Positions 49,381 to 59,180 of a stretch of DNA of 64,000 bases are shown piece by piece. The translations under genes and the position numbers were made by a program. This DNA comes from Streptomyces sp. NBC_00234. Lineage in GTDB: Bacteria > Actinomycetota > Actinomycetes > Streptomycetales > Streptomycetaceae. The notes under the pieces were generated by a model. That model was not told where the DNA came from, did no database searches, and saw only the letters and a program-made list of their open reading frames with translations. The stretch is from NCBI RefSeq assembly GCF_036195325.1, contig NZ_CP108101.1, positions 6,448,001 to 6,512,000 of the forward strand. The letters run 5' to 3'. Numbering within the stretch: the first letter of the stretch is position 1; each line of letters starts with the position of its first letter.

Positions 49381-51732
49381 TCAGGCGGGCAGGCCCCAGC
49401 GCGGTGCTTCGGCGGTCGCGGGCACCGGGCGGATCGTCAGGTCGGGGCGGTCCCCGGCCGCTGTGATCAGGGCGGATCCGCCCTTGGGCAGGGCGATCCG
49501 GACGGTGCCGGGGGCGGTCTCCTCGTACGCCAGAGGGTGGCCGCTCCGGTCCCGGATCTCGATCGGGCCCTCGATGCCATGGCGTACGAGACAGGGCGCG
49601 CCGGCCTCGCTGGTCAGCCGGACCCACCGGGTCCGGCCCTCTTCCCGCACCGCGCTGAGCAGGAACGCGCCCTGGGTGCGGAAGTCGTGCACGGTCAGTT
49701 CGCGCCAGGCCGCGGGCAGCGCGGGGAAGACCCTGATCGTGTCGCCCCAGGACTGGCAGACCATGTCGTGCAGCGACTGGGCGGCGGCCAGCGGGGTCTC
49801 GATGACCGGGCCGGACTCCTTGTACATGGTGTTGGCCTGGATGAACTGCCGCATCAGGGTGGACAGGTACGTCAGCGCGTCCTCGCCCTTCCCGAGGAGC
49901 GCGGAGATCGAGGCGGCACCGGTGAAGGTGTAGCCCTGGAGGGCTCCGGTGAAGCCGACCCAGTGCGCCAGGGACTTCTCGATCAGGGCGCGTTCCTCGG
50001 TGGTGCGGCCCGTGACCTCGTGGAGCGGATAGACGGCGAGCAGGTGGGAGAAGTGCCGGTGCGACTTGGCGAAGGGGATGTCCGCGCCGATCATGTAGCC
50101 GTTCGCGTCGACCGGGTAGGGGGCGAGCCGGGTGAGGACCTCGCTCCAGCGGCCCGACATCTCGTCGTCCAGACCGAGGGTCCTCGCCGATTCGACGAGG
50201 GTGGCGCAGCCCCAGCGGAGCAGCATCAGGTCGTAGTTGCAGTCCCGGGTGATGCCGCCGTACTCGGGGGAGTAGGTGGCGGGCAGATGCAGTCTGCCGT
50301 CCGGGCCGGGGGTCAGGAAGTGCAAGTAGTAGGCGACGGCCCTGCGCAGGAGCGGGAACAGGGTGTCGCGCAGGACCGACTCGTCCATGGAGTGCCGGTA
50401 GGAGAGCCACACGTTGTGCAGGGCCCAGGTGAGGTTGCCGATCTCCGGGGTCGGCGTCGCCTCGCCCGGGATGCCGACCGGGAACGTGGCGTTGAGGGCG
50501 ACGTCACCGCTGCGCAGCTTCATGTCGGTGGTGCGCGCGATGCCCGCCGAGTCCGGGCGGTAGGGCGCCGGCACCTGCTGGGAGAGGCTGTCACGGAACT
50601 CGCCCAGCGCCCTGGCGACCGCGTCCATGTCGAGGTGGTTGGAGCCGTGGAGCAGCCAGTACTCCAGCTGCACGTTGAGGTTCCACCAGGTGGCGGGCCA
50701 GGGCGTCGGCTCCAGCCACGGCCCGCTCGTCGCCATGACCGGGGCGTCCTTGCGGGCGGCTGCGGCGAACTTGTACAGCTGGATCCAGTAGAAGCGCTGG
50801 AGCCCGGCGTCCGGCAGGGAGAGGAAGCTCTTGCGGTAGTAGCGGAGCCACCAGGCGCGGTGGGCCGGGGTGTGGACGTCGTACGGGGCCGTGCTCGCCG
50901 CCCGCACGGTCCGTACGGCCCGGTCGCGGGCGGTGGTGCCGGGGAAGGAGTGGGCCACGCTCACGTACAGCGTGCGCCGGTCCTCGTCCTCCCGTATCCG
51001 CTCGTGCCACGCGGTGACGTGCTGGCCGCCCGCGAGCAGGGGCTGTACGGCGGCGTGGACCCCGTCCAGCTCCTCGACGGTGGCGGGCGGGTTGGGTCCG
51101 TAGCCGGGCGGGCGCGGCATGAACGCGACACGGGGGCTGACGGCCTGCGCGGGACGGAAGACCCAGCGGAAGTCCCGCTCGTCCCCGGCCGGGGTCACCT
51201 CGACGGCCATCAGCGCGGACGAGGTGTGGACGAACGCGCGCAGCGCGAGGCTGCCCCGGTCGGTCGTGACCGTGCCGGTCAGCTCCGCTTCGCGCAGGCC
51301 GAGCCGCCAGTCGACCGCGGTGATCGTGCCGACGGGCTCCAGCGTGAAGTGGCCGATCGGGAGGCGGGCGAGACCGAAGAGCGACCCGAACTCCGGCCGG
51401 TGGTCCTGCACCTCGGAGTGCTGGACGTTGAAGCGGACCGCGTTGGCGCCGGGCTCCGCGTAGATGCCCGAGCCGAGGAACCCGTTGCCGAGGAACGGGC
51501 CCTCGTACCAGGTCTTCGGCATCCGCTTCCAGACCAGGTCGGCATCGTCGAGGACGGTGCGCCAGCTGTCGGCGGGGGAGTGGACGACGGGCGCGGCGGC
51601 AGGTGCGGGACCCGTGAGCGCGGCGGCGGCCTGGGCGGGGACGGCGGCGCCGGCCAGCACGGCGCCACCGAGGGCGCTGCCGGTGGCGAGAACGGATCTG
51701 CGGGACGGGCAAGGTTCCGGAGCTGTGGGCAA
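49381..51732 (-). CDS. secreted GH95-like glycoside hydrolase (alpha-L-fucosidase family)
   Basis: Exported via Tat: SRRSVLATGSALGGAVLAGAAVPAQA. The 783-aa enzyme has the GH95 (alpha/alpha)6 barrel: WWNLNVQLEYW for the catalytic Asn pair, YSPEYGGITRDCNYDLMLLRWGC, HRHFSHLLAVYPLHEV, and VCQSWGDTIRVFPALPAAWRE. I prefer TTG 51730-51732, with GAGGAG five bases upstream, to ATG 51759, which lacks a ribosome site. Specificity (fucose or galactose) is open. It is probably monocistronic. Confidence 0.85.
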   Translation of the reverse strand: MPTAPEPCPSRRSVLATGSALGGAVLAGAAVPAQAAAALTGPAPAAAPVVHSPADSWRTVLDDADLVWKRMPKTWYEGPFLGNGFLGSGIYAEPGANAVRFNVQHSEVQDHRPEFGSLFGLARLPIGHFTLEPVGTITAVDWRLGLREAELTGTVTTDRGSLALRAFVHTSSALMAVEVTPAGDERDFRWVFRPAQAVSPRVAFMPRPPGYGPNPPATVEELDGVHAAVQPLLAGGQHVTAWHERIREDEDRRTLYVSVAHSFPGTTARDRAVRTVRAASTAPYDVHTPAHRAWWLRYYRKSFLSLPDAGLQRFYWIQLYKFAAAARKDAPVMATSGPWLEPTPWPATWWNLNVQLEYWLLHGSNHLDMDAVARALGEFRDSLSQQVPAPYRPDSAGIARTTDMKLRSGDVALNATFPVGIPGEATPTPEIGNLTWALHNVWLSYRHSMDESVLRDTLFPLLRRAVAYYLHFLTPGPDGRLHLPATYSPEYGGITRDCNYDLMLLRWGCATLVESARTLGLDDEMSGRWSEVLTRLAPYPVDANGYMIGADIPFAKSHRHFSHLLAVYPLHEVTGRTTEERALIEKSLAHWVGFTGALQGYTFTGAASISALLGKGEDALTYLSTLMRQFIQANTMYKESGPVIETPLAAAQSLHDMVCQSWGDTIRVFPALPAAWRELTVHDFRTQGAFLLSAVREEGRTRWVRLTSEAGAPCLVRHGIEGPIEIRDRSGHPLAYEETAPGTVRIALPKGGSALITAAGDRPDLTIRPVPATAEAPRWGLPA

Positions 51733-51859
51733 GACGTCTCCTCGAAACTCAACGCACATAGATTCATCCGAGCTATACCTTCAGGGAAGGTAGGCATGGG
51801 GTGTCCGAGCGTCAATAGGCCGGAAGAGATCCGATGTGTAGAGGTGATGCGGAGGGATG

Positions 51860-52342
51860 TCAGCCCCAGATGACGGCGACGAGCCACGCGCCCGCCACCA
51901 GCAGGCAGGCGAACAGCTCCACCAGCACCGAGTAACCGGTCGCCCGCATGACGGAGCGCACCGACGCCCAGCCGGCGCCCCGGCTGCCCAGCCTCAGCCG
52001 CTCCGCACCGTAGATCGCCCCGACGTACCCCACGACCGCGCCCACCACGGGCAGCACGAAGAACCCGGCGATCGCCGCGATCCCGCCGAGCGTCAGCGTC
52101 TTGCGCGGGGCGCCCGACGCGGCGGGCCGGCGAGGCGGCAGCAGCGGTTTGAGCGCCTGGTTCAACAGGAGCAGGGCCGTTGCTCCGATCAGTACGACCC
52201 AGGCGTCCTGGCCCACGTCCGTCAGGGCCCACCACAGCACGGCGGCCCAGACCATCGCCGGCCCCGGAACGCCGGGCACCAGCACGCCGACCAGGCCGAC
52301 CAGCATGACCACGCCGACGGCGACGAGCTGCCACACACCCAT
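51860..52342 (-). CDS. DUF456 family membrane protein
   Basis: Small integral membrane protein of 160 aa with four or more hydrophobic segments: WQLVAVGVVMLVGLVGVLVPGVPGPAMVWAAVLWW at the start, then a Gly-rich IAAIAGFFVLPVVGAVVGYVGAIYG motif, typical of DUF456. Function unknown. Confidence 0.88.
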   Translation of the reverse strand: MGVWQLVAVGVVMLVGLVGVLVPGVPGPAMVWAAVLWWALTDVGQDAWVVLIGATALLLLNQALKPLLPPRRPAASGAPRKTLTLGGIAAIAGFFVLPVVGAVVGYVGAIYGAERLRLGSRGAGWASVRSVMRATGYSVLVELFACLLVAGAWLVAVIWG

Positions 52343-52412
52343 TCCACCAGCCTGCCGGAATCCCCCGATTCCTGCCCGTCAGCGCAGGTCCGAGGGGGTT
52401 CGCCGCCCGCCG

Positions 52413-53402
52413 TCAGGCCCGTGGCGTGCGCGCGACCCAGCCCCGCTCGTACGCGTGCCAGCCCAGTTGCAGCCGCGTCGACACTCCGGTCAGCTCCATG
52501 AGGCCCTTGACCCGCCGCTGGACCGTCCGCAGTCCCAGATCCAGCTGCTTGGCCACACTCGCGTCGGTCAGCCCGGCCAGCAGCAGCGACAGGATCTCCA
52601 GATCGGTCGGATCCGGCCCCGTCGTCTCCTCCTGCGCCCAGCCGCTCTCACCGAGCCGCAGCGGCATCGCGTCGCGCCACACCGCTTCGAACAGACCCAT
52701 CAGAGACTCCAGCAGTCCGCTGGCATGGACGACCAGCGCCGCCGGCTCCGCACCGCGCCCCGTCAGGGGCACCATCGCCAGACTGCCGTCGGCCACGACC
52801 AGCTTCGTCGGCACCCGGTCGACCACCCGGCACTGCTCGTTGCGGCTCAGGGCCGCCGACAGCTCCAGGATTCCCGAGGGCAGCGCCAGCACCTCGCGCT
52901 CCACGACGACCCGGTAGGCCACCCCGCGGTTCGCCGCGCGCTCCTCCGACTCGTTCTCCATGCCGCTCACCGCGATCGGCTTCCCCGTGACCAGGGCGCA
53001 GACCTCCGACACCGCACCGAGCTGCAACTGATGGAAACGGTGGGTCACCGCGCTCGCTCCGGTCACCACCTCCACCAGGTCGTGCACCGCGGGCTCGCTG
53101 GCCTCCGCCCGGTACTCCTCGGCCAGCAGTGCAGCCGCCAGCTCCGCCTGCTCCAGCTCGTGCCGCTGCTGGATCAGCAGGGCGCCCAGCGCCACACCCG
53201 GCGGGGCGGCGACCCAGCGCCCGGGCCTCGCCGACGACTGCGCCGCGAGCCCCTGGTGCTCCAGCCGACGCAGCGCACGCTCCGTATCCGCCTGTGGAAC
53301 CGCCAGTCGGTGCGCGAGATCGGAGACCTCCGCCGCCCCTGCCGCGACAAGCGCGCGGTACGTCGCTTCCTGTCTCTCGTCGAGACCTATCGCACCCAGC
53401 AT
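52413..53402 (-). CDS. TrmB/LuxR-type helix-turn-helix regulator
   Basis: Regulator of 329 aa. Residues 1-70 resemble a TrmB winged HTH (LDERQEATYRALVAAGAAEVSDLAHRLAVPQADTERALRRLEHQGL). The middle is a ligand/phospholipase-D-like domain. Residues about 265-320 are a LuxR HTH (DLEILSLLLAGLTDASVAKQLDLGLRTVQRRVKGLMELTGV). ATG 53400-53402 has GGGGAGG upstream. It diverges from the subtilase gene and likely controls it. Confidence 0.88.
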   Translation of the reverse strand: MLGAIGLDERQEATYRALVAAGAAEVSDLAHRLAVPQADTERALRRLEHQGLAAQSSARPGRWVAAPPGVALGALLIQQRHELEQAELAAALLAEEYRAEASEPAVHDLVEVVTGASAVTHRFHQLQLGAVSEVCALVTGKPIAVSGMENESEERAANRGVAYRVVVEREVLALPSGILELSAALSRNEQCRVVDRVPTKLVVADGSLAMVPLTGRGAEPAALVVHASGLLESLMGLFEAVWRDAMPLRLGESGWAQEETTGPDPTDLEILSLLLAGLTDASVAKQLDLGLRTVQRRVKGLMELTGVSTRLQLGWHAYERGWVARTPRA

Positions 53403-53528
53403 CCTCGACCCTCCCCGGCCTTGGTGGTCGCACAACGTGTGCTCCGGCCGACCGGCCGTGGCGGAAAAAGGCCACGGCGTAAACCCGCCGCAGACATCAT
53501 CCCCCGTACCAGTGGCCACTCTGTCAAT

Positions 53529-53570
53529 GTGGCGCCACCGCAGCACCAACAACCTCCGGAACGTGGCGCC
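53529..53570. promoter_or_regulatory. repeated GTGGCGCC elements between the regulator and subtilase genes
   Basis: GTGGCGCCAC, a 10-bp palindrome at 53529-53538, and GTGGCGCC at 53563-53570, start 34 bp apart (about three helical turns). Candidate operator for the adjacent regulator. Confidence 0.45.
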
Positions 53571-53607
53571 TTGCGCTGCTTCACACCGGAATGACCTGGG
53601 GAGAGCG

Positions 53608-56600
53608 ATGCGCCCGATATCGCGTACGGCACTGGGACTGGCCACCGCCGCCGTCCTGGCCGTCACCGCGATCGCACCGTCCGTGGCGGCGCCACAGGAC
53701 GATGCGACCACCGACAGACCGCTGACCGGCAGCGCGACCGCAGCCGCGAGGGCCGTCAAGCCGGTCACCGTCACCCTCGTGACGGGCGACAAGGTTCTGG
53801 TGACCACTGACGGTTCGGGAACCACCTCCGCCACCGCACTGCCCCGCGAGGACGGCACCGTCCCCCTCGTACAGACCCGGCAGTCCGGCAAGGACCTGTA
53901 CGTCTACCCCGAAGCCGCCGTCGACGCCCTCGCCGCCGACACGGTGGACGAGGAACTCTTCAACGTCACCGGTCTCATCCGCCAGGGCTACGACGACGCA
54001 CACGCCAAGACCGTCCCGCTGATCGCGACCTACACCGGGCAGGCCGCGCGCAGCGCTCCCGTCACCCCGCGCGGCGCCGAGCGCGGAGTCCATCTCGCGG
54101 CCATCGACGGCGTCGCGCTCAAGGCCGACAAGAAGAAGGCCACCGACTTCTGGGCCGATGTCACCGCCACGCGGTCGCGCTCGGCCGCCGGCCTCAAGAA
54201 GCTCTGGCTCGACCGCCAGGTCGAAGCCAGCCTCGACCGGTCGGCCAAGCAGGTCGGGGCCGACCTCGCCTGGGCCGCCGGCTACGACGGCAAGGGCACC
54301 AAGGTCGCCGTCCTGGACACCGGCGCGGACGCCGAGCACCCCGACCTCAAGGGCCGGATCGCCGCATCCGAGAACTTCACGGACTCCGACACCACGGACG
54401 ACCGCCAGGGCCACGGCACCCACACCGCCTCCACCGTCGGCGGCAGCGGCGCGGCCAGCGACGGCAGGAACAAGGGCATCGCCCCCGGCACCGACCTCCT
54501 CGTCGGCAAGGTCCTCAACGACCAGGGCTCCGGCGCCTCCTCCTGGATCATCGCCGGCATGCAGTGGGCCGTGGACAACAAGGCCGACGTCGTCTCGATG
54601 AGCCTCGGCAGCGCCGTACCCACCGACTGCACCGACCCGATGAGCCTCGCCGCCGAGGAGCTCGGCCGGAGCAAAAACACCCTGTTCGTGATCGCGGCCG
54701 GCAACTCGGGCCCCTCCCTGAACACCGTCTCCTCACCGGGCTGCGCCCCCAGCGTCCTCACCGTCGGCGCCGTCGACCGCGACGACTCCACCGCAGGATT
54801 CTCCAGCCGCGGACCCGCGATCGTCTCGCACACCCTCAAGCCCGAGATCGCCGCCCCCGGCGTCGCCATCTCGGCCGCCGCGGCAGGCGGCCGTGGCCCG
54901 TACGCGTACCGGGCGATGTCCGGTACGTCGATGGCCACCCCGCACGTCGCGGGCGCCGCCGCCATCGTGAAGCAGCGCCACCCCGACTGGACGGCCCAGC
55001 AGATCAAGGCCGCGCTCGTCTCCTCGGCGAAGAGCGACATCCCCGGCGACGTACGGGAGACCGGCGGCGGCCGGCTCGACGTCGAGGCCGCCATCGGCAC
55101 CCGGGTCACGGGCGCCCCCGCCGTCCAGGGCGGCACCTTCAACTGGCCGCAGGACGCCTCCGACCGCACCACCGTCGAGGTCCCCTACACCAACACGGGT
55201 TCCGCACCGGTCACGCTCTCCCTGCGCGTCGCGGGCGTCACCGGCAACGACGGCTCGGCCGTCCGCTCGGCCGTCGCCCGGCTCGCCGACCGCAAGGTCA
55301 CCGTCCCGGCCGGCGCCACCGTCACGGTCCCCCTGACGATCGACCCGACCGCGCAGCTCGCCCGCAGCCAGTACGGCGACGTCACCGGACGCGTCCTGGC
55401 CACGGCCCCGGGCGGCGTCGACGTCTCCACCCCGTTCTCGCTGTACGTCGGCGCCGAGACCGTCACCCTGCGCGTCAAGCTCGTCGACCGCACCGGCAAG
55501 CCCGCGAGCGGCTCCTCCTCGCTCGACGTCATCGGCACCGACACCGCGACCGGCGAACGCCGCTTCAACGACGGCGCCACCGACCAGGTCTACCAGGTGC
55601 GCCCCGGCGCGTACTTCGTCTCCGGCTTCGTCACCTCGCCCGACCCGGCGGACGCCACCGGCAGGATGGTCGAGTCCGTCGGCTACCTCGCCAGGCCGCA
55701 GCTGAACCTCACCAAGGACACCACCCTGGTGCTGGACGCCCGCAAGGCCCACCGGGTCCAGGTGCGGACGGAGGACCGCACGTCCGAGAGCCGCTCCACG
55801 ACGCTCACCTTCGGCCGCAGCTGGGACGACGTCTGGCTGCACTCGGGTTCCATCACCGGCGGCCGCGCCATCAAGAACTACGTGGTCGACGTTCAGGGCA
55901 AGGCGAGTGACGGCGACTTCGAGTTCGCCAGCTACTGGCGTGCGTACGCTCCGCAGATCGAGAAGCTCTCGGTCGTGGGCGGTGCCACACTGCACCCGCA
56001 GACGGCGAGCACCGGCTCCGTCAACCTCGACGGTACGGGCGAGGCACAGCTCGTCGACGCCGGCACCGGCACACCCGCCGAACTGACCGCCGCCGATGTC
56101 GCGGGCAAGATCGCCCTGGTGAAGGTCGCCGACGACGGATTCATGACCGTCCAGGCGCGGAACGCCGAGGCCGCCGGCGCAAAGGCGATCATCGTGCACC
56201 GGCCGTCCGCCGGCGCCTGGCTGCCGTCCGTCGGCTACGGCCCGGCGCCGCTGCCCTCCCTCGGAGTCGAGGCGAGCGAGGCCGCCGGACTGACCGCCGC
56301 TCTCGCGGATGGTCCCGTGACGCTGCGCTGGAAGGGCACGGCCGCCAGCCCGTTCGTCTACAACCTAGGCTTCCCCGAGACCGGCCCGGTCACCTCGGAC
56401 CGTACGTACAAGGTCCGTGACAGCAAGCTCGGTAAGTCCACGGCCACGTACGAGGCCATGGGCATCGCGGCCGACTACGTCGACTCGATGGTCGTCGCCG
56501 GGCCGTTCGGCGCACGCTTCAACGCCGGAGTGTTCGACACCGTCGCTGCCCCCGGCAAGCGCACCGAGTACTACTCGGCGGGCGACCGCCGCTGGGAGCG

Positions 56601-57375
56601 CTACCTCTCCTCCAGCTTCCCCTGGGGCGAGACCATGTTCGACAAGCCCCGTACGTACAAGGAGGGCCAGCAGCGCACGGAAAGCTGGTACCGGGGCATC
56701 CTCGGCCCGTCGACGCCGCTCACCACGCAGGGCGAGCAGCTGCTCGCCGCCGAGCGTCAGGACAACCTGATCGGCGTTGCCCCCGGCTTCTGGGCGGACA
56801 GCGAACACGGCGGTATGCAGGGCTCCTTCGGAGACCTGGGCGGCATGACGCTCAAGAGCGGTGGCGAGGTGCTCGGCCAGTCCGGCTGGCCTTCCGGGGT
56901 GTTCACCGTCCCGGCCGGGGACGCGGCGTACGAACTGACCATGATGACCATGAAGGTCGGTCAGCCGGCTGCTGTGTGGAAGCGGTCGACCCGCACCGAG
57001 ACAACGTGGAAGTTCCGCTCGCACCGCGAGGAGAACACCTACTCCCAGGGCATTCCGCTGCTCTTCCCGCACTACGACCTGGAGACGGACGGACTGAAGA
57101 CCCTCGCGGCACAGGACGGTCAGAAGATCGGCCTGAGCGTCAGCGGCCACGCCGGCTACACGCCCGGCGAGCTCACGGCGGCCACGGTCTCCTACTCGTA
57201 CGACGGCGGTGAGACCTGGTCCCGGGCCACCACCGCTCGCGACGGCGGCCGGTGGACGGCGACCGTCGATCACGCGGGTGCGGCGGGCAAGCCCGTCACT
57301 CTCAAGACTGAACTGACGGACGCCAACGGAAACTCCGTCATCCAGACCGTGGTCGACGCGTACGCCGTGCGCTGA
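53608..57375 (+). CDS. large secreted S8 (subtilisin-like) serine peptidase with PA domain
   Basis: Secreted protease of 1255 aa. Signal peptide MRPISRTALGLATAAVLAV to about 28. Propeptide to about 225. The catalytic triad is D237 (AVLDTGA), H269 (GHGTH) and S441 (GTSMATPH); N365 is the oxyanion residue. A PA domain follows (ALVKVADDGFMTVQARNAEAAGAKAIIVHRP). Several beta-sandwich domains fill the C-terminal half. A plausible extracellular protein scavenger. ATG 53608 has GGGGAGAG. Transcription ends at a strong terminator. Confidence 0.94.
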   Translation: MRPISRTALGLATAAVLAVTAIAPSVAAPQDDATTDRPLTGSATAAARAVKPVTVTLVTGDKVLVTTDGSGTTSATALPREDGTVPLVQTRQSGKDLYVYPEAAVDALAADTVDEELFNVTGLIRQGYDDAHAKTVPLIATYTGQAARSAPVTPRGAERGVHLAAIDGVALKADKKKATDFWADVTATRSRSAAGLKKLWLDRQVEASLDRSAKQVGADLAWAAGYDGKGTKVAVLDTGADAEHPDLKGRIAASENFTDSDTTDDRQGHGTHTASTVGGSGAASDGRNKGIAPGTDLLVGKVLNDQGSGASSWIIAGMQWAVDNKADVVSMSLGSAVPTDCTDPMSLAAEELGRSKNTLFVIAAGNSGPSLNTVSSPGCAPSVLTVGAVDRDDSTAGFSSRGPAIVSHTLKPEIAAPGVAISAAAAGGRGPYAYRAMSGTSMATPHVAGAAAIVKQRHPDWTAQQIKAALVSSAKSDIPGDVRETGGGRLDVEAAIGTRVTGAPAVQGGTFNWPQDASDRTTVEVPYTNTGSAPVTLSLRVAGVTGNDGSAVRSAVARLADRKVTVPAGATVTVPLTIDPTAQLARSQYGDVTGRVLATAPGGVDVSTPFSLYVGAETVTLRVKLVDRTGKPASGSSSLDVIGTDTATGERRFNDGATDQVYQVRPGAYFVSGFVTSPDPADATGRMVESVGYLARPQLNLTKDTTLVLDARKAHRVQVRTEDRTSESRSTTLTFGRSWDDVWLHSGSITGGRAIKNYVVDVQGKASDGDFEFASYWRAYAPQIEKLSVVGGATLHPQTASTGSVNLDGTGEAQLVDAGTGTPAELTAADVAGKIALVKVADDGFMTVQARNAEAAGAKAIIVHRPSAGAWLPSVGYGPAPLPSLGVEASEAAGLTAALADGPVTLRWKGTAASPFVYNLGFPETGPVTSDRTYKVRDSKLGKSTATYEAMGIAADYVDSMVVAGPFGARFNAGVFDTVAAPGKRTEYYSAGDRRWERYLSSSFPWGETMFDKPRTYKEGQQRTESWYRGILGPSTPLTTQGEQLLAAERQDNLIGVAPGFWADSEHGGMQGSFGDLGGMTLKSGGEVLGQSGWPSGVFTVPAGDAAYELTMMTMKVGQPAAVWKRSTRTETTWKFRSHREENTYSQGIPLLFPHYDLETDGLKTLAAQDGQKIGLSVSGHAGYTPGELTAATVSYSYDGGETWSRATTARDGGRWTATVDHAGAAGKPVTLKTELTDANGNSVIQTVVDAYAVR

Positions 57376-57388
57376 CCACGTCCCGACC

Positions 57389-57436
57389 GGTCCGCCGGGC
57401 GTCCCTCCCGTGGGGGGTGGGGCCGCCCGGCGGACC
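57389..57436 (+). terminator. intrinsic terminator after the subtilase gene
   Basis: GGTCCGCCGGGCG (57389-57401) and its complement (57424-57436), 13-bp stem, followed directly by CTCTTTTT. One of few in the window with a U-run. Confidence 0.9.
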
Positions 57437-57489
57437 TCTTTTTCCGGATGACCCGTTTTCGTACGCCTCCCGCGGTGGACAATAAGGGC

Positions 57490-59115
57490 ATGAGTCAGCA
57501 GGGGGAGAGGCCCGCCGCCCACGAGGACGACTGGTGGCGCAGGCTGTACGACGAGACCGCACCGGACACCGGCCCGAGCGGCGCGGCCGACAGTCTCGAC
57601 GACCGCTTCGACTCCGCGTCGGATGCGGTGGGTTCGGCGGCGGACCGCGTGGACGCCGATCCGGTGCGGGAGCAGGTGGCCGAGGGCGAGCGGGAGCCAC
57701 GGTCGGCCTCGGCCGTACCGGCGCAGGAACGGATGGCCGAGACGCAGCCGCAGACGCCGGCGGAGTTGCAGACGCCGACGGAGTCGCAGCCTCGGCCGCC
57801 GACGGAGCTGCCGGTTCCGGTTCCGGGGCCGGGGCCCGTGCCTGAGCCGCCGTCCGGGCCCGTGCCGCCGCCCGTGCCCGTACCGCCCACCACGTCACCG
57901 CCCGTCATGGCGGTCCGGGCTCCCTGGGAGCCACCGTCCGGATCCCGGCCGCCCCGCACCTTCCCCGCCCCTCCGCCACAGCCGCCCACTCCGCCGCCGC
58001 CCCCGGTGGCCGAGTCGGCAGAGGCGGCCGGGGCGAGCGCCGGTGCCGGTGAAAGGGAGCCCACCACCCGCACCGCCACCGACACCGTCCCGGACGGCGT
58101 CCCCCTTCCCGCCTCCCGCCCCCCGCTCGACTACCTCGGCGACCGGCCGCCGACGTACGACGCCGAACCCACCGCCCTGCCCGCCTCCAGTTCCATGGAC
58201 CTGCAGGGGCTCGTTCCCGACACCGTGCTCGACGGCGCCCGGTACGGCACGTACACCCTGCGCGCCGCCTCCGTGCGCGGCGACTCCGCCCGCTTCCGGG
58301 GCGAGCCGCGCCGCGACGCCCTGCTCACCGCGCGCTTCGGAGCCGCCGAAAGCGCCCTCGTCCTCGTCGCCGTCGCCGGCGGCGCACGCGCGGCCGAAGA
58401 AGCGCACCTCGCGGCGGCCGACGCCGTCCAGTGGATCGGCGGCGCCGTCGGCCGAAGCCACGCCCGGCTTTCCGACGACATAAGGGCGGGCCGCCGCGGC
58501 GACCTCAAATCGGGTCTGCACCGCCTCACCGACCGCACCTACGGCAAGCTCCGCGCCCGTGCGGCCGAGCTCGGGCTCGAACCCGGCGACTACACCGCGA
58601 GCCTGCGCTGCCTCCTCCTGTCGGCCGATCCGCAGTGCCGCACCCGCATCTTCTTCGGCGTCGGCGCCGGCGGCCTCTTCCGGCTCCGCGACGGCGTGTG
58701 GCAGGACCTCGAACCCCGCGTCCCGGACGCCGGGGCCGTCACCGGCGAGGCCGTCGTCGGCTTCGGGTCCGCGCCGCCCGGCGGAGCGGACAGCGAGGAG
58801 GGACCCGACGGCGACCGGCTGACCATGGATCTGCAGATCACGACGCCCCCGTCCCCGTACGTCGAGAGCCCCGTGCCCCCGCCGTCCGAACCCTTCCGCT
58901 TCCGAGCCTCCGTCGCCTGTCCGGGCGACACCCTGCTGCTGTGCAGCAACGGCCTCGCCGACCCGATGCGCGGCGAACCCGCCCTCGCCAAGGAACTCGC
59001 CGAGCGCTGGTCGGCCGCCGGACCGCCGGGACTGGCGGCCTACCTCGCGGACACCCAGCTCCGGATCAAGGGGTACGCCGACGACCGCACGAGCGCGGCC
59101 GTCTGGGAGGCGTGA
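57490..59115 (+). CDS. PP2C-like (PPM-type) phosphatase domain protein
   Basis: A 541-aa soluble protein. The N-terminus is acidic, then residues about 75-190 are Pro-rich and low complexity. The C-terminal ~320 residues have a PPM fold: SVRGDSARFRGEPRRDALLTARFG, LRCLLLSADPQCRTRIFFGVGAGGLFRL, SVACPGDTLLLCSNGLADPM and YADDRTSAAVWEA. The first metal-binding Asp of typical PP2C (DGMGG) is replaced by AVAGGARA, so catalysis may be lost or altered. It may be a binding or regulatory member. ATG 57490 follows AATAAGGGC. Confidence 0.85.
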   Translation: MSQQGERPAAHEDDWWRRLYDETAPDTGPSGAADSLDDRFDSASDAVGSAADRVDADPVREQVAEGEREPRSASAVPAQERMAETQPQTPAELQTPTESQPRPPTELPVPVPGPGPVPEPPSGPVPPPVPVPPTTSPPVMAVRAPWEPPSGSRPPRTFPAPPPQPPTPPPPPVAESAEAAGASAGAGEREPTTRTATDTVPDGVPLPASRPPLDYLGDRPPTYDAEPTALPASSSMDLQGLVPDTVLDGARYGTYTLRAASVRGDSARFRGEPRRDALLTARFGAAESALVLVAVAGGARAAEEAHLAAADAVQWIGGAVGRSHARLSDDIRAGRRGDLKSGLHRLTDRTYGKLRARAAELGLEPGDYTASLRCLLLSADPQCRTRIFFGVGAGGLFRLRDGVWQDLEPRVPDAGAVTGEAVVGFGSAPPGGADSEEGPDGDRLTMDLQITTPPSPYVESPVPPPSEPFRFRASVACPGDTLLLCSNGLADPMRGEPALAKELAERWSAAGPPGLAAYLADTQLRIKGYADDRTSAAVWEA

Positions 59116-59180
59116 TCGCACGGCCCATGGGTTGATGGACTCCGGAAGAGCACGGAGCACAGCGGAGAGGGTGCGCCCCC

